Origin: Seiridium cupressi | Lineage: Eukaryota > Ascomycota > Sordariomycetes > Amphisphaeriales > Sporocadaceae | DNA: 64,000 nt | Direction: 5' to 3' | Assembly: GCA_036674765.1 (NCBI GenBank) | Contig: JARVKI010000013.1 | Span: 310,001 to 374,000 of the forward strand | Shown: positions 1-11,542 of the stretch, piece by piece | How the letters are laid out: every line of letters begins with the position of its first letter | How positions within the stretch are numbered: position 1 is the first letter of the stretch | Position numbers and translations under genes: made by a program | Notes under the pieces: generated by a model | Told to the model about the DNA's origin: nothing | Database searches by the model: none | Seen by the model: only the letters and a program-made list of their open reading frames with translations

Positions 1-878
1 AGAACAGTCCCGATCCTAGAAGACGTAGACACTATTAGCGGCATGCCACATGGTATTACAGTTACCCACCAGGTCTAGCATAGACGTCTGGCGACCCCTG
101 ATTAGATTAGGCTCGGCTAGCAACCACATTTCGCTCCATAAAACCGACTATTAACCCAACATCACATTTCACCTCCATAGCATGCTGGCTAGATGGCCGA
201 CATGTCGTATCGCCCCGTAACCTCGCTCCTGAAATGAAACCCAACAGCGGTCACACCTAACAATAGAACCAGATAAACATGCGTCTAGTCCTCATCTTAT
301 TCCCGCAACCCGTAATTGCCGGGCCACGGAGCTGGGTATGTGCTTGGCACGTTCCTTTTGGGATTTATCTCGGCAGTCATCCGGCTTCAAACGTGCTTCT
401 CGTATCTCCGAGTGGTAGGCTGAGGGGTCATCGAAGCTGATGCGGCTCTCTTTTTCTCTCTCTCTCAGGGAAATGAAATCAAATGCTGCAGAGGCCACTG
501 GCCCTTTTTCTTCTCAAATTATTACGGCTCCAGATAGACTGTATTATTGGAGGTCTCTCTGGTAAATACCGCCAGTAATCCTAGACGACAGAATAATAAT
601 CCTTAGGTGTTGGTTATGCTCCGATGTGTTACTAAGGATAGACGCCTATACATAGTCATTAGAACTGGTTTTGTAGAATAAGCTATATATACCCTTAGCC
701 GATTTTACAAGGTTTATGTAATCGGTTTTTCTTTTCCTTCTTTTCTTCTTTTTTTTTTCTTTTTCTTTTTCCCCCCTTCTTTCATATAAACCTTAAAATC
801 TAATCAAAAAAATACGCAATAGTTTTTAAAAAAAAAAACCTAATCAAAATAGTAATCGTATTGGTTATAGCGAGCTAT
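1..878. other. intergenic, 3' flank of RIX7
   Basis: No gene is supported here. The stretch is AT-rich from about 640 and holds a long T/C tract at about 726-785. A short inverted repeat, ATCCTTAG at 599-606 and CTAAGGAT at 632-639, could form a small hairpin. It lies downstream of the RIX7 stop and probably includes its 3' untranslated region. Confidence 0.6.
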
Positions 879-3329
879 CTATTCCCACCCGTTCTCCTTT
901 AATTTGATAAACTTTTTGTAAGCTTGTTCTGATACGGAGCGTTTAGTATCCCGGACGGCCACCGCCCAGTCTGCTTCCGTTAATACCGTGGGACCACCTT
1001 CTGTGTCAAGTCTTTCGACTCCCGCCTTGACGGCCGCAATGTGTAGGTTCTCCAAGTCAGCACCGCTGAATCCGTAGCACTTCCGAGCAATGGGGTCCAG
1101 TGCCTGCAATTGCTCTTCGGTCATAGACGGGAGTAAGTTTCGCATGCGAGTCTGCAGAATATCTACTCTGCCAGCTTCGTCTGGGAGGTCCACGAAGATG
1201 GTCGTGCCCAGGCGGCCCGGGCGTAGCATGGCCGAGTCGATCATATCTGGGCGATTCGTCGCTCCAACCACATAAACGCCTGTTCGGCTGTCCATGCCAT
1301 CGAGCTCAGTGAGGAGCATGTTCACCACCCTAGCACTAGACTCGGCAACTGAATCCCCACGGCGCGGCACCAGAGCGTCCAGTTCATCGAAGAAGAGAAT
1401 ACAAGGTGCCGATGAACGGGCTCGACTGAAGACTTGGCGGACGGCTCGCTCAGACTCGCCCACGTACTTGTTGAGTAGCTCGGGCCCCTTGATGGAGATG
1501 AAATTGGCTTTTGCTCCGTTCGCAACTGCTTTGGCCAAGAGGGTTTTGCCGCAACCGGGTGGGCCCCAGAGAAGTACACCAGATGCGGAACTCCAACCAA
1601 AGTGGGCGAATTGTTCTGGCGTATCGATAGGACGAATGATGGCAAATTCGAGCTCTTTTCGTACGTTTTGCAAGGCACCGACCTGATCCCAAGTTGTCTG
1701 CGGTATTGTGGTGAAACCCTCGCGCTTTGCCGACGGTTGCACTTTGGCTATTGCTTTGATGAAATCTTCTTGAATAAGACCTGAGTCATCCTCGTCGGTC
1801 TGCTCATCTGAGACAAGCTTAGTGGCATCTATCTTCTTGAGTAGCTCTGCCATGCGAGGTCTTAGGCCGTCGTAGCTGTAGTCTCCTGTGGCTTCCAGTC
1901 TTGTGATGGCTCTGTCTTGAATCGGAATGACTATGCGAGCGATCAGATCGGCGGTGGCCATGGATACAACATCCTCCAAATCAGCACCCACAAATCCGGG
2001 TGTCATCTTGGCAACGGCCTTGAGCTCAACGTCTGCAGATAGGTTGCTCTTCCGAGTAAGAGCCTCCAAGATCGACAATCGCCCTTCCTCGTTCGGTACG
2101 CCGATGTTGATCTCACGGTCAAAGCGACCAGCTCGTCGAAGGGCGGGGTCGATACTGTCGGGTCTGTTTGTGGCAGCAAGAGTGACGACTAGTTTCCCGC
2201 CGGTTTTCTCCAAGCTGAGATCGTCCATACAGGTCAACATCTGTCCCACTATGCGCTTCTCCATTTCCCGCTGTGCATTTTCTCGTTTGCCCATGATTGT
2301 GTCCAACTCATCGATGAAGACCAGGCATGGGGCAAGTGACTTGGCTTCGTCGAAAAGCTCTCTGATCTTCTTTTCCGATTCTCCGGACATGCCTGCTACT
2401 AAAGCTGGCGCAGAAATTGGAATGAAGGCGACGCCAAGTCTCGCAGCAAAGGCGTGGGCCAGCCTCGTCTTGCCGCAACCAGGCGGACCATGTAACAGGA
2501 CGCCACGAGTGGGTTTTGAGTTGTTCTTGATGTATTTATCAGTATGAAACATTGGCAGCATGACCTCTCTGTGTAGAAGCTCAATCGCATCCTCCATGCC
2601 ACCGAGGTCTTCGAGAGCGACGTTGCTAGGTGGATTGCGGTCGACACGCTCCTTCTCCTTCGTAGACTGCCTTGTCTTGAGCTTCTTAGACTTGGGCTCT
2701 CCATTCAACTGTCTGTCAGCCATTGTGACTGTCGATTCTACAGCCGTCTCAGCAGCTGGAGTAGTAGTGCCGTCTGTAGCTGTCCCTTCTGGCGAGCGTT
2801 GCCTCCTTGCGACATTCCAAGATTTGGTAAGATGCTTGTTCATGAGAAAATAATCACGCTCCTGTGATATGAAATGAGCATGGAGACTTCCGTTGGGAGA
2901 AGGATTGTTGAGTTATGTCAACAACAAGGCATTGTCGTGACAGCCTAAGCATACGAGGTAATCTAGACTAACCTTGCTGTTCGAAGCGTCAGCTACGACC
3001 GCTGCGTCCGCTGCGTCATCCATGGCTTCATCCTCATCTCCTTGCTCCTGGTCCTTTTTGCGTTCTTCCTTCCTGAATTGGAGAACGCGGTAGATGGAGT
3101 CCTCAAGCGGCTTCTTCTTCTCGCGGGCCAAGCTCGAATTGGACCGCTTAATAGTATCGTACACCCCGGCCACGGTGAACTTGGGCGGCTCCCCGGTTCT
3201 GGCCGTCCTTTCGGCTTGATCGTTCTCAAGTTTCAGGACGATCTGGTAGATGTCCCGATCAATTCGCTGCGTGAGCCGCATCTTGACGTCTGGCAGGCTC
3301 GTTGGGATGTCTGGTGATGCTTTTTCCAT
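879..3329 (-). CDS. RIX7: RIX7/NVL-type double AAA ATPase, ribosome biogenesis
   Basis: Two exons on the minus strand, 3329-2973 and 2861-879, with one 111-bp intron (donor GTTAGT, acceptor CACAG); 779 aa. The N-terminal ~110 residues resemble the NVL N-terminal domain and an acidic, Lys-rich linker follows. Two AAA modules come next: Walker A GPPGCGKT at residues 244-251 and again near residue 555, with Walker B motifs LVFIDELD and ILFFDELD, and ATNRPD sensor segments in both. RIX7 is the nucleolar/nuclear unfoldase that strips Nsa1 from pre-60S particles. The first exon is essential: without it the frame would start at an internal Met and lose the N-terminal domain. It is divergent from VPS20. 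Family assignment is firm from motif order and length. Confidence 0.93.
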
Positions 3330-4545
3330 GGTTGAATTTTCGACGTCTCTTGAAAAACTTAAAGTGGGTCTCGCTACTCGATTGGGGGAGGGACGAAAAT
3401 TGACTGGAGCACAAAACGTCCTTTCCCTTTGCTTCCTGGCCTACCTATGCATGTATAATCGATGCTGCCACTACTGCCTGGATGGGAGGGTTTTTTTTTT
3501 TTTTCTTTTTGAGTTTATCGCGACCATGGAGTCAAGGGCGATGGGCTCGAAAACACGCTCCTCACCACCAGTACTTGCTCACCGATGAGCAACCTGCGTG
3601 CCGAGTTGACTCCATGGCTGCAAGGTATTTCCCAAAGGAGTAATATGCTCAATTCTCTGGCCCTACTTAGATACATCTTCCAAAAGATAAAATCAATGCA
3701 ATCATCTCTCGTGCTCATTGTGTGACGCATTGGCGAGCAAGATAATAATGTGTGTTCACAGTGGGGTCGCGCATTATGCGTATTAGAGTTCACGTGCCTG
3801 TCTGTACGCGTCTTTTTGACAAGTAATGGTTCATAATCTCTATGGCGGAATATAAATTATTTAAGATATAAACCGATTTCTATTTTCTTTTAATAAGAAA
3901 ATCTTCGAAGGATAAATTAATAATATCTTCCCTTTTATAAGTAAATCTCAGAGTTTTCAAAATGGGGGTTCCCTTACGGCGAATGAGGATATCTGTCTTT
4001 TAGAACGCTAAGATCGATGGAAATGATGCCGATAAATCTTAAGTTTAGGATCTATAACTAGACTAATACCTTGTGGTGCAGCACGAGCAAACCTGCTTAG
4101 CAATGTGTCACACAAGACCAAGATTCTTGGGTGACTTGGCTGAGCATGACATTCCAGAGTGGCCCTTGGTATGATGATGCATAATAATGAGTAACAACCA
4201 TAGAAGGCATGATACAATGTACAGAACCAGACCTGACCTGCTGTAGACAAGGACTACATTGTAGGCTACCTAGCTTAGTCTGTGACTAACTAAATCTAGG
4301 ATCGACTATCCCGCGGCAGAGCGGCAGAGCGCAGCACCCCACTATCGATAAGCATCCCAGCACCTTCACCGATGACGACGTTCCTCCACGCGAGCTGCCG
4401 GTCGTCGTCGTCGGACATATCCTTGAGGCGCAAGGGGCAGGGAATCGACGGAACGATTATTTGAGGTCACTTCGTTACCAACTATCAATTATCCAACTTT
4501 ACGGCGCATACCATAGACACTGTGATTCCAGACGAGTTAGCCAAG
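3330..4545. other. divergent intergenic, RIX7 / VPS20
   Basis: A bidirectional promoter region of about 1.2 kb. It contains a T-rich run at 3491-3510 and an AT-rich block at about 3840-3960. A short near-tandem repeat (GCGGCAGA twice) lies just upstream of VPS20, around 4313-4328. Small open frames here show no recognisable domain. Confidence 0.55.
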
Positions 4546-5354
4546 ATGGGCAACAACAACAGCCGAGTAACGGCGCAAGATAGGTGAGTCTGTCCACCGC
4601 TATCAGTCGCAGGTCATTACCTGTGCCTGTGGTGATCTGCGCACTGCGCTCGCGCCGCGATCCCTCCTCACATGATAGCCGGCGCTCACTCGCTCTCTCT
4701 TCCCCTCCAACAGAGCAATTCTCGACCTCAAACTGCAACGCGACAAACTGCACCAGTACCAGCGGCGGATCCTGCCCCTCGTGGCGCGCGAGACCGAGAT
4801 AGCAAAGCAGATGCTGGCAGCCAACGACAAGCCCAAGGCCCTGCTCGCGCTGCGGCGGAAGAAGTACCAGGAGCAGCTGCTCGAGAAGACGGACGCACAG
4901 CTGCAGCAGCTGGAGCAGCTGGTGCGCAACGTCGAGTTCGCCCAGATCCAGAAAGACATCGTGTTCGGCCTGCAACAAGGCACCAAGGTGCTCAAGGAGA
5001 TCAACGCCGAAATGGGCGGCATCGAGAGGGTCGAGATGCTCATGGGCGAGAGCGCCGAGGCCATCGCTTATCAGAATGTGAGAAACTAAACCTCCCCTAT
5101 GCACGGCGACGAAGTGGGTGTTCAGGGCTAACGTCTATATGAAATAGGAAATCAGCGAGATGCTTGGCGGACGGATAACAAACCAAGACGAGGAGGAGGT
5201 CGAAGACGAACTGGCAGCTTTAGAGGCCGAGATCAATGGGCCAACCAAATTACCCGACGTACCAAATAACAAACTGCCTGAAACACCACAAGCAGAACCG
5301 GAACCTGCGAGGTCGAAGCAACGACAAGAGACAAGAGAAGCGATACCTGCATAG
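4546..5354 (+). CDS. VPS20: ESCRT-III subunit Vps20 (CHMP6)
   Basis: Three exons, 4546-4583, 4714-5077 and 5148-5354, give 202 aa. The protein begins MGNNNS, an N-myristoylation signal as expected for Vps20/CHMP6, which is anchored to endosomal membranes by this lipid. The Snf7-type helical core follows (LQRDKLHQYQRRI, then the long charged helix with LRRKKYQEQLLEK). An acidic tail (QDEEEVEDELAALEAE) holds the MIM-like region bound by Vps4. Vps20 links ESCRT-II to Snf7 polymerisation in multivesicular-body sorting. The tiny first exon of 12 codons would be missed without splicing; the donor GTGAGT and acceptor CAACAG keep frame. Length is close to yeast Vps20. Confidence 0.93.
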
Positions 5355-5965
5355 TCTGAGAAGTCATTATCGTCGCATAGTCATGGAGTCCGGGGGCTAT
5401 ACTAGCGTTTGAGTTATTTTATCATCCCAGTTACCAGTTGAATATTTAAGGAGTAGGCAACATATGTACCATTGTGGGTGCCCTCGTGCATATCACATTT
5501 GTGATGCTATATACATGATTGATAAATGTCTATAAAGCGTTTCCAATCGTACTTTTCTCTCATGAATACCAATGCTTCCTGAATGCTTCCCGTATGCTTT
5601 GAGCCAAAATTCTTCCATACGCCTGCCCTAGTAAGAACTCCCTAACTTAAATGCAGTTCCAATGCAATGGGTATCAACCGGGACCAGACAGCCAAAACCT
5701 GTGCAACATCCACTGTTTCCATAACAAAGTATACTTCGTGTTCACTTCCAAGTGAGCTCTTCCGACAAACTGCTCGTTGTGCTCGAGCCACTGACCTGTG
5801 AGGCTTATTGCCGCGCATCAGAACCGACGTTTTCTTATAATTAAATCCTTCCATCCTCAAAATCCAGGGCCGCGTCTTGCACATTATCGGGGGTATCTCC
5901 CTAACATTATGGACCAATATGGCCACGAATTGCGCTTGAATCCAAGCTATTTGGTGGCGGCGTGC
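5355..5965. other. convergent intergenic, VPS20 / DUF2293 gene
   Basis: About 600 bp between two 3' ends. It is AT-rich with TATTTAAG and ATAAATGTC-like elements suitable for polyadenylation. No gene is seen. Confidence 0.55.
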
Positions 5966-8642
5966 TTAGTAATAAGAGACAGGCCGCGCGGGGTGGCTTG
6001 GGTTGGGATATGTTTGCTGAGCAAGTCCTTGTTGGTCCTGTCCTGCTTCGCGGATGATGGTATGCTCATGTTGCCTATGATCGTAGCGGACCTCTCCAGA
6101 GTGGTCTCCAGGGTGGGTTGGCGCCAGTGACACTCGAGGCGCCGGATGTTCTATTAGAGGTGCGTGTCTTGTAGTATCCCTGTAGTGTAAGATGGGAGGC
6201 TCTCCGTGTCTAGTGTATTGATGGGGGTCCTGCGATGCTTCCACTGGATTGTTACGATAAGGCAGTGTCTCAGAGGAACGAATCTCTGGGCGAGACTCAA
6301 CCGGGACTAGACGAGGGCTTCTGCGCCCAACCGGATACTCGCGCATGCGGACCAATCTGGGATCGGGCTCCTCCATATAAATGACTTGAGGCCGACCTGA
6401 GACTCGGCGAATTTCCTGAACGGGAATCTCATGGAGTACCTCTGGTCGTCCATGAGACCTCTGGCCATAATCCGGCACACCTCGATATTGGCGCGTATCA
6501 ACCATCCTACTTCCTTGCCGAGGGGCGTCTAAGATAATCGGATGTTCCCTCGACCTAAGAGCGGCTTGATCACGATCATTGGCAGCACGCTCGTCCACAT
6601 AGACTGGGTTTGTTCGCGATCTGTAAACGACTGCGCCGGAATTCCCATTTGCCGTTTCTGGCACGTATACAGGTGGGGACCGGGACCTCGCATAATACTC
6701 CCTAGGAACTGGAGCAACGTGACGCTCAGGCTCCCGGTGAACCTGAATGAAGCCAGCACCCGAGAACAAATCCAAATGCGAGTCTGGCTGCGAAATAACA
6801 CGCCGCCGCTTTGACGACATGTCTTCCGCAGCTGGAACATAAGAGGAAAAGACATGAGGTGGGCGCCCAACCGGCTGTTCAATCATGGTTCGGGGATGGG
6901 CGGGTGGTAACCCGTTCATCTGGTTAGTTTCTTTAGAGAAATATGAAGACCTTTGCTCGTGGTTCCGAATGACATCAGGCGAACGCGGTTCAATCGACGG
7001 TACTAGCAAGTCCTGAAACTGGCTCCTCATGGGTGATAGAGGGATCGGGCCACCGTGACTCTGACGGCCAGCAGTTGGCCCAACTTTGGGCCCGTTATGG
7101 TCCGCGACTCGAATGAAAACCGGGGACTGGCCACGCGGACGCGGGGGGCCATATGAGCCATCATGATACGAACGTTCCCCTTCGAACGGAGGCGCACCGG
7201 ATGAGGGAACGAATTCTCTGCCAGGTTCCCGAAGAAGTTCCGGATGTCTAGACCCAGGCATTCCAGAGTCGGGCACGTCGTCACTCCTGTGACCGTCCCT
7301 CGGAGACATCGGCGCCTCTGGCTCATGTCTAAATGTTTGCGCCACCTGGGCGTATCGTTTGAACCGCTGTTGGGTCTGCTTGGCGGCCTTTCGCTCCTTT
7401 CTAGTGAGTTTCCTAGGCTGCACCGGTGAGGTCAAAGAAACAACGGAGGGCTCGCGCCTCGGAGTCCGGGCAGCAGCAACTCCTGGGGGTGGTATCGCCT
7501 CCTGTACAATAACACGGACTCTAGCCGTAGTAGGTTGCATACCTTCCCTGGTCCTCGCTCTAGAGAACCTGTGTGCTGCTTCCTCCTCGCTTGTATCATC
7601 TTCAGTGTCCTCGTCATCGGATATTTCGATGACTTCTCGAAGAATCTCGTCAAGCTGATCACGACCCGTCTCTTCATCGCCACGCCATTTGACGATGGTA
7701 TCCAAACAAGGCTTTTCCACAGCCTTTCGGGCATTTTCCCATTTTTGCCCTTCTTTCAGAAGGTCATCATATCTTGTCATAGTGTGCCGGATGTGAGAGA
7801 GGGCAGCAAGCTGCACTCGGCGCGCGAGCGATAAATCTTCTGCCATCCCAACTTTTTCTTTGCCGTTGAAATACTTGTTATCCTACGGTAGAAGATTCAG
7901 CGTCTCGTGAAAGAAAACAAATAGCAGAAGAGGGGCAAACGAACCTTGTCGAAAGAGTGATTCAGAATCTCCACGCGACTTGTGTTGGGAATTCGTGGAA
8001 ACAGGTCTCGTAAAACTGCATCTGCGTCCTTCATCATCTGGTAGCGATCACTCGGAATAGCCTCCGGGCGTCCTGAAACGGCGATTTTCTGTGGCTTGTT
8101 AAGACCGTCCAAGAGCAGATCTTTGCGAGCTTGATCGACAATGCGCTCACGAAAGTGGAATCCCAGTCGATGCGTTTGAGAGTGTACGGATTGATCCATG
8201 GATTCCTAGAAAACGAAAGCCATAAGTACTGTTTCTTACGTAGATGAAGGGGGATAGCGTACGGAAACAATGAAGACCATGGCGTCTTGCTCCCTTGATA
8301 AATCCTTGCATATTGCTGTAAGCTCAGGATTGCCTAGAGCTATGAATTCATAGCCCGGTGGCGGTACTCGATCGTTTGTCACCTGCTTTTTGTGAGTGCT
8401 ATTATTACCTTAATGGTTCATTGATCCGTGGGTACCTGGGTCTCGAGCTTTTTAGCCTTTTTGTCGGCATTCTCAGCTATCTCGAAGTAGCTCTTGTGCT
8501 TCAGCCTCGGAGCTTGTTTTAAGGCATTCAAGGTAGAATAGACCGTAGGGTCCGCCTGCGCCATTCTATCCATTTTGTTATGGCGTATTTTGGCAGCTTT
8601 CCCGACTGCAGGAAGCGCCGTTTTTCTGGTTTCCCGACCCAT
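5966..8642 (-). CDS. DUF2293 domain protein with long disordered tail
   Basis: Four exons on the minus strand, 8642-8436, 8382-8263, 8205-7945 and 7882-5966, all joined in phase 0; 834 aa. The fungal DUF2293 layout is clear: a basic N-terminus, the segment DRVPPPGYEFIALGNPEL ending VFIVS, then the domain (DADAVLRDLFPRIP, LARRVQLAALSHIRHTMTRY, ending IVKWRGDEE) at about residues 165-260. An acidic ISDDEDTEDDTSEEE patch follows, then some 550 residues rich in Arg, Pro, Ser and His with no fold. DUF2293 has no established function; the basic and acidic character suggests a nuclear, nucleic-acid-associated role, which is only inference. It is divergent from the eL18 gene. Confidence 0.85.
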
Positions 8643-9732
8643 GTTGAGATGTCACTGCTCTTACCATAGCAGAGAGGATTTTCTTTCCTGGTAGAAACTG
8701 AAGTTGCAACAATGGAAGAGAATCGGTGCCTCAATCAAACGGTGCCGCGAGTCGTCCTATGGCCTGGCGGTATAGAAATGGTTGATACACGTGTCTACAA
8801 ATTGCGTGATGATACTTTCTACCAGTCTGTAAACTTCGAAAGCGCGGAATGATGGAAACCCCGTTTTGCAGTTGAAGATTGGCCTGAAGGGAAATGATCA
8901 CAGTTGGTTACACGATATGGAAATGTGCACTTGCTCGGTTCCGACTTTTGGGCTTGACGAAGACGTGGTTGCTGCCAGTGGCGACGTAGCTGGGCAAAGC
9001 TTCAGCACGATCAAGACTGGCTTCCAAGCGCATTCAAGTCGGCTCCGATGCAGCGGTCCTCGAAAAAACAAGAGTATGGCAAATGAAAGACTTGCTCAAA
9101 CACACTTCCTCACTGATCTTGCAGCAGTGACAGTGTATTGGCCGCTTGGTCCCAGCCAAGGTTGAAAACCTCGAAATTGGGCAGAGAGAATCAAACAGTC
9201 GTCAACGACTGGTGTCTTGAGGGAAACGCGTAGATCCGGGAACGAAGACCTCTATATGGCTGCGCAAAAGTGCAGAGAGATCTCAGAGGAAATACTTGGG
9301 GTGAAACAAGAAGGACGGCGATGATGACGGAGGTGGGAAGGCGTACGCCCTGCTGCTGGGAAGCTGAGCGGGTTTGGGCGTCTTATTAGGCTCGAGTTCA
9401 AAGCAGCTGGGATCAAATGATGAGGTCGACAGAAAAGTGGACAGACGCATGTGACCCACATGTGTCTGTTCAGTGTCCGGCGGCGCTCAGCGGCTGCCAC
9501 CTGCGTTGCCAGCTGCAAGCCTTGCTCTGGCTGCCGGCCAACACATCTTTAGCGAATTTTTACCCTAACTGCCGCTTTTCACCGCCCTCCCGCACAATCC
9601 CACCAATGCTGCCCAGCGAACTTTCCCACCTTGCAGCGGGCCCCTTCACAAGAACTTTTTTTCTTGACATACTAACCCGCCAGCCAACAGTCAATCCATC
9701 GGCTCAGCAACTTCGACAGAGTCACCGTCAAG
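8643..9732. other. divergent intergenic, DUF2293 gene / eL18
   Basis: Promoter region for both neighbours. Upstream of the eL18 start it becomes C/T-rich with a TTTTTTTCTT run at about 9656-9664, as is usual near ribosomal-protein transcription starts. Short open frames at 8866-9165 and 9417-10040 have no recognisable domain. Confidence 0.5.
9562..9568 (+). promoter_or_regulatory. ACCCTAA telobox-like site upstream of eL18
   Basis: ACCCTAA lies about 165 bp before the eL18 ATG. Sites of the type AACCCTAA are bound by Tbf1-type factors in ribosomal-protein promoters of many ascomycetes outside the Saccharomyces clade. One short match can occur by chance. Confidence 0.3.
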
Positions 9733-10758
9733 ATGGGTACGTCTTCTACTTGGAATCTCCGTGTGAATGTGGGCGATGTTTGAGAGACGACTGCCAAAAT
9801 CGTGTGCGAGTGAACGTGGGGGAGCGCAATTGGACCCGAGGACGAACCCCCAAGGGACTCTTGTTTCTCCCCCGTTTGCGACATGGTCCATCTTCTCTTC
9901 TTCGCTGGAGAGGTCTTCCAAGAGTTCCCGAGGAGTTCAACAACTGCAAGGGGATGGGTACAACAGCAATAGATCTGACCATTTATCCCTGCGCTTTTGA
10001 TGTCTCCTCCCTTGCAATTGGAAGCCTCTCTGCTGGATGACGACCAACATGAGCATACTTGGATCAGAAACTAACAGTCGGTTCTAAAGGTATCGATCTT
10101 GATAATCACCATGTTCGCAAGACGCACAGAAAGGCGCCTAAGAGCGACAATGTCTACTTGAAGCTCTTGTGTGTTACATTCCCACCCTAATCTCCATCCT
10201 TGGAGCAAAAAGAATTTGCTAACCTCGCTGCAGGGTCAAGCTCTACCGCTTCTTGTCGCGCCGAACCGATTCTTCCTTCAACAAGGTGGTCCTGAGACGC
10301 CTTTTTATGTCGAGAATCAACCGACCCCCCGTGTCGCTCTCGCGCATTGTCAGCCAGTCCAAGGGCCAGGAGGGCAAGATCGTCGTTGTTGTTGGTACCA
10401 TCACCGATGACAACCGTCTCTTGGAGGTCCCCAAAGTCAGCATCGCTGCTCTGCGGTTCACTGCCACTGCCCGTGCTCGCGTTCTCGCTGCCGGTGGTGA
10501 GGCTCTGACCCTCGATCAGCTCGCTCTGCGTGCTCCCACTGGCAGCAACACTCTGTTGCTCCGTGGCCCCAAGAACAGCCGTGAGGCCGTCAAGCACTTC
10601 GGCATGGGTCCCCACAAGAACAAGGTACGCCGATCCTTCCAAGGACGGTACTGCGAACAGCTACTAACTCGACAAACTAGAAACCCTACGTCCAGTCCAA
10701 GGGTCGCAAGTTCGAGAAGGCCCGTGGTCGCAGACGATCCCGAGGTTTCAAGGTCTAA
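9733..10758 (+). CDS. RPL18: 60S ribosomal protein eL18
   Basis: Four exons, 9733-9736, 10090-10168, 10234-10624 and 10681-10758, give 183 aa, the normal length. The first exon is only ATGG, and GGT is completed across a 353-bp intron to give [18 protein letters not shown]. The body ([41 protein letters not shown]) and the basic end [10 protein letters not shown] are characteristic of eL18 of the large ribosomal subunit. A long first intron right after the start codon is common in fungal ribosomal-protein genes; I saw no clear box C/D snoRNA in it. Confidence 0.96.
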
Positions 10759-11542
10759 GCGGACCTTGTTGGTGGAATGGCTTAGGAACGGTCCTGTGCT
10801 TCGTCTCTTCCGATATACCACGCGAGCAGTTTTCAGTTGGAAGGGATTTCATCAGGCGTCATATGTGCATGGTTTGGCATGGATCGGTTTCACAAAATGA
10901 GTTACTAGGAAATGATGAAAGCATTGACAAACAATCAACCACCGTTCTGACGTCGAACTCCCTTGCATCGTGTTTAGATGTATAAACGAATATACGATGT
11001 GCACACACCCTTTGGGTGGCTGTTTGACTGGACCACTTACTCACGTACTTCTGACTCTTGCAAGCAAACATGATTAGAAACCAAGTCATGGGCTCGGGTT
11101 TGGACCTGGAAAGTGTGGCTGCCGATTCCATAATTCAACGAGGACCAACTCGAATATAAATAACGAGCCATGGTCTCTTTTTGACGGAGATTCTTCAGTC
11201 TTGGTTTGTCGAATTGGACTGCTTTGTAGTCCTTCATGTCAAGACTTTCAGCTACCTACACGTGAGGTTCATTTCGTCCATAAACAGACATGAATAGAGA
11301 TGGGCTACATGCAACTCGACAGGAGCAAAGCTCCAGCCAGGCCTTGGATGCAGAGGAGCTACATTGTAGACAAGCTGGGAGCTTAATGGAAGTCACGTGC
11401 TTTGGCGTCGCTTCGCGTTCTCCATTTCGTCATAGGCTCGCAACTCCCAGTCCGCCAGATTTCTTGTCATTTGCAAGATGGGAACGCTCTGATTAGTAAA
11501 CTCTTGAGAATTTGCTTACATTTCTTGGGCGGCATTGACAGC
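10759..11542. other. intergenic, eL18 / SRAP gene
   Basis: The 3' flank of eL18 and the promoter of the SRAP gene, read in the same direction. Open frames here, including one from 11402 that runs into the SRAP gene, lack any conserved domain before the MCGRY start. Confidence 0.5.

Noticed and set aside
599..639. 8-bp inverted repeat as terminator
   Set aside because: Stem is short with a 25-base loop, and hairpin terminators are not used by Pol II genes.
4499..5142. Long frames on both strands over VPS20 (201 aa minus, 156 aa plus)
   Set aside because: The spliced plus-strand frame gives a complete Vps20; the others are shadows of its Gln/Glu/Leu-rich helices.
9737..10089. Possible intronic snoRNA in eL18 intron 1
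   Set aside because: No clear box C (RTGATGA) with a matching box D (CTGA) at proper distance.
11402..11542. Upstream extension of the SRAP frame giving a 480-aa protein
   Set aside because: SRAP chemistry needs Cys at position 2, so the start is the ATG of MCGRY; the extension reads leader and intron.
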